A stretch of 9,716 nt of DNA from Bacteroidetes bacterium UBA4009. GTDB lineage: Bacteria > Bacteroidota > Bacteroidia > NS11-12g > UBA9320. The notes under the pieces are model-generated. The model did not search any database, was not told the DNA's origin, and saw only the letters and a program-made list of their open reading frames with translations. The translations under genes and the position numbers were made by a program. Below, one piece after another: positions 7,620 through 9,716 of the stretch (its first letter is position 1; each line of letters opens with the position of its first letter). The stretch is taken from NCBI GenBank assembly GCA_002384205.1, contig DGBH01000013.1, forward strand, positions 466-10,181, in the 5' to 3' direction.

Positions 7620-8645
7620 GTGCAAAATGATGAATTTTACATGATGCGTTGCCTTGAGCTTGCTAAGCTTGGTGAGCTTGATGTAGCTCCCAATCCAATG
7701 GTAGGTTGCGTAATTGTATATAATGGCAAAATTGTGGCCGAAGGCTATCACGAAATATATGGTAGCCCGCATGCTGAAGTAAATGCATTTTCACAATTGA
7801 GTAATCTAATACCTATTCATTTATGCGATGTATATGTAAATCTAGAGCCTTGTTCGCATTACGGTAAAACACCACCGTGTTCCGATTTAATCATAGCTAA
7901 AAAACCTAAACGAGTTATTATTGGAATGCTAGACCCACATCATAAAGTAGCAGGAAAAGGAATCAAAAAACTTATGGAGGCGGGTGTTAACGTATCTGTG
8001 GGCACCCTAGAAGAGGATTGTAAAATGCTTAATAAGATATTTATTAAAGCGCACACCACTGCTCTTCCCTACGTTACACTTAAATGGGCTGAAACAAATA
8101 ATGGTTTTATGGCTAGGCATAAAAACGATTTATCTACCACAAAAATAAGTGACTCCAACAATAACGATTTAGTACATCACCTTAGAGGAACACATCAAGC
8201 AATTCTAGTGGGTGCTTCTACCGTAAATAACGATAATCCTAGGTTAGACGCACGTTATTCAAATGGCTCTAATCCTGTTAAAATTGTACTTTCTACTAAG
8301 CTATCTGTTGATTTAAACAAGGATTTATTCATGGTCGGAAAAACATGGGTATACAATCAGCTAAAATCAGAAGTTACTGATAATTATGAGCTTATTAAAT
8401 TAGAACAGTTATCTCTTTTAGGTATACTCCAAGATTTAGCTGCACGAGATATTCAAAGTGTTCTGGTAGAAGGCGGACCATTGGTTTTAGACAGTTTTAT
8501 CAGCCAGCAATTATGGGATGAGGTTATCATCCTAAAGTCTTCTACGGAATGGGCAGATGGAATTAAAGCACCTTGGCTGGGAATACCCAGCTATAACGAA
8601 ATCAAAAGTAATAACGATATTATTAAATATTTTAAACCTGCATAA
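7620..8645 (+). CDS. ribD: Bifunctional riboflavin deaminase/reductase RibD
   Basis: 341 residues. RibD carries out two successive steps of riboflavin synthesis: deamination of the diaminopyrimidine made from GTP, then NADPH-dependent reduction of its ribosyl chain. The deaminase half (1 to about 145) shows APNPMVGCVIV (23-33), the zinc site His51-Ala-Glu53 with Cys78 and Cys87 (EPCSHYGKTPPC), and the DPHHKVAGKG loop. The reductase half (about 149-341) shows LPYVTLKWAETNNGF, a VGASTVNNDNPRLDAR stretch (197-212) and VEGGPLVLDSFI (283-294). All expected zinc ligands are present. The start is a GTG at 7620: an in-frame TGA at 7614-7616 blocks any earlier start, and the next ATG (7641) would cut into the conserved first helix. 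The stop abuts the transporter ATG with no gap. Confidence 0.95.
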   Translation: MQNDEFYMMRCLELAKLGELDVAPNPMVGCVIVYNGKIVAEGYHEIYGSPHAEVNAFSQLSNLIPIHLCDVYVNLEPCSHYGKTPPCSDLIIAKKPKRVIIGMLDPHHKVAGKGIKKLMEAGVNVSVGTLEEDCKMLNKIFIKAHTTALPYVTLKWAETNNGFMARHKNDLSTTKISDSNNNDLVHHLRGTHQAILVGASTVNNDNPRLDARYSNGSNPVKIVLSTKLSVDLNKDLFMVGKTWVYNQLKSEVTDNYELIKLEQLSLLGILQDLAARDIQSVLVEGGPLVLDSFISQQLWDEVIILKSSTEWADGIKAPWLGIPSYNEIKSNNDIIKYFKPA

Positions 8646-9509
8646 ATGGCACTTTTATTCCTGCTTCTAAGTATACTCTTTAGTACTTTTATTAACCTTA
8701 TTTTTAGATGGTTTAAGGAGTTTGAGGTACAGAAATTTCAAGCGATAGTTGTAAACTACTTGGTGTGTTTTACCATGGGGTACTCCTTTTCTGAACATAC
8801 AAATATCATTGAAAACCTACAAGCTTCATGGTTTTCTTATTGCGTTTTGTTAGGTTTTGTATTTGTAGGAATATTCTTTTCCATGGCGCTAACCACAGAA
8901 AAGTTAGGTATAAGTGTGACCGCGGTAAGCGGAAAAATGGCTGTAGTTGTCCCTGTACTTTTTGCATACTTCTTTTTTAATGAATCCTTGAATGTATGGT
9001 TTTGGATAGGTTTGCTATTGTCCCTTTTGAGTATATACTTTATAAGTGTAAAAAAAGGCCTGATCATTGAACGTAAATATTTAATGCTACCTGTGATTGT
9101 TTTCATTGGAGGCGGAGCAATTGACACGTCTCTCAAAGTATTAACCACCACTTATTCCAACGTTTCTACCGACACTATTTCCTATTCTATTTTTTTAGGG
9201 GCTTTTTTTGCTGGCCTGAGTTTGTTCATACTTAGAAATAAAGGGAACCTTAAAAATTTTGAATTCAAAAGTGTAAAAGCTGGAATTTTGCTGGGTGTTC
9301 CAAATTACTTTTCTATCTATTTCTTGTTAAAGGCCATAGGAAGTTATAGTGAAACGAGTGCCTTGGTTTTCGGTTTAAATAATATAGGAATTGTGATTTT
9401 AAGCACTCTCCTATCTGTGCTTATTTTTAAGGAAACACTGAGCCGAGGAAATAAAATAGGATTAGGAATGGCCTTATTATCTATTATCCTAATAGCCTAT
9501 GCAAGCTGA
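8646..9509 (+). CDS. EamA/DMT-family membrane transporter
   Basis: 287 residues, about ten membrane segments, the standard length and layout of the drug/metabolite transporter superfamily with two EamA repeats. The first repeat ends with SVTAVSGKMAVVVPVLFAYF and the FNE-containing loop (111-113) followed by WIGLLLSLLSIYFISVKK. The second ends with SALVFGLNNIGIVILSTLL and the matching FKETLS loop (261-266) followed by a last membrane segment. Repeat symmetry with Asn/Lys-Glu at equivalent places supports a complete protein. The ATG begins at the base after the ribD stop, and the next gene starts 11 bases before its end, so it is probably translated from a polycistronic ribD message. Its substrate is not evident. 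RibN, a known riboflavin transporter, belongs to this superfamily, so a flavin-related substrate is possible but only by context. Confidence 0.88.
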   Translation: MALLFLLLSILFSTFINLIFRWFKEFEVQKFQAIVVNYLVCFTMGYSFSEHTNIIENLQASWFSYCVLLGFVFVGIFFSMALTTEKLGISVTAVSGKMAVVVPVLFAYFFFNESLNVWFWIGLLLSLLSIYFISVKKGLIIERKYLMLPVIVFIGGGAIDTSLKVLTTTYSNVSTDTISYSIFLGAFFAGLSLFILRNKGNLKNFEFKSVKAGILLGVPNYFSIYFLLKAIGSYSETSALVFGLNNIGIVILSTLLSVLIFKETLSRGNKIGLGMALLSIILIAYAS

Positions 9510-9716
9510 CCATTACCTAGGCATTAATCAAATTTACACCAGTGATTATAAAGCTAGCGGAAGCAGATTTATAGGGTTTTTATTCCCGTGCAATGAATCC
9601 CTTTCTTTTGAAAAAAATATAAAGTCGTATAAAGAAAAATTTGCAGACGCCAGCCATGTTTGTTCAGCCTGCGTAATTGGTGTTGAGAGAGGATACCAAC
9701 GTTGTAGCGATGATGG
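9499..9716 (+). CDS. YigZ/IMPACT-family protein, 3'-truncated
   Basis: An ATG at 9499-9501 opens a frame that continues to the window edge: 72 full codons plus GG, the start of what is probably a Gly codon. The N-terminus contains SGSRFIGFLFPC (about 20-31), matching the family pattern K/G-SRFIA followed by an amphipathic helix with KEKFADASHVCSAC (46-58) in the place of the usual HPxAxHHCxA, and ends with CSDDG, the start of the family SDDGEPSGTAG motif. IMPACT/UPF0029 proteins have a ribosomal-protein-S5-like fold; YigZ-type proteins are linked to translation, but their bacterial role is not settled. The usual HHC is HVC here. The start overlaps the transporter end by 11 bases, indicating coupled translation in the ribD operon. 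The rest of the gene lies outside the window. Confidence 0.8.
   Translation, partial: MQADHYLGINQIYTSDYKASGSRFIGFLFPCNESLSFEKNIKSYKEKFADASHVCSACVIGVERGYQRCSDD

Overview
The window looks like an ordinary chromosomal stretch of a Bacteroidota bacterium, probably Flavobacteriales. It is AT-rich, the proteins resemble that phylum's versions of GyrA, PrmC, RibD and the gyrA-linked TPR protein, Shine-Dalgarno sequences are weak or absent, and several starts are preceded by the Bacteroidota -7 promoter element TAnnTTTG. I see no phage, transposon, CRISPR array, tRNA or rRNA, and no gene cluster that forms an undescribed system. No stretch over 300 bases lacks a gene; the largest gaps are 2737-2860 and 6618-6743.

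Left part (1-2736). On the + strand a 5'-truncated FemAB/GNAT-like acyltransferase is followed after 4 bases by a membrane-bound YdjM-family predicted metal-dependent hydrolase. A full-consensus promoter (TTTG-N19-TAATTTTG) lies inside the 3' end of the acyltransferase gene and could drive the hydrolase separately. Converging from the right on the - strand is a two-gene unit: a small DUF3817 membrane protein, then a LysE/RhtB-type exporter.

Middle (2861-7556, all - strand). prmC (release-factor glutamine methyltransferase) comes first in transcription order, then a 126-base gap, then gyrA, then an exported TPR protein whose start overlaps the end of gyrA. A hairpin just after the TPR stop is a probable terminator. 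GyrA has its catalytic Tyr122 and runs in register with E. coli numbering through the quinolone-binding region.

Right part (7620-9716, + strand). ribD (riboflavin synthesis), an EamA/DMT-family transporter with zero spacing, and a YigZ/IMPACT-family gene that overlaps the transporter by 11 bases and runs off the window edge look like one tight operon. It is divergent from prmC across only 63 bases.

The most interesting signal is regulatory. Exact TAnnTTTG boxes sit 6, 5 and 4 bases before the start codons of gyrA, prmC and ribD, with a one-mismatch copy 4 bases before the DUF3817 gene. If these are true -7 elements, the mRNAs would be leaderless or nearly so. A second lead is the EamA transporter fused head-to-tail with ribD, a possible flavin or precursor transporter.
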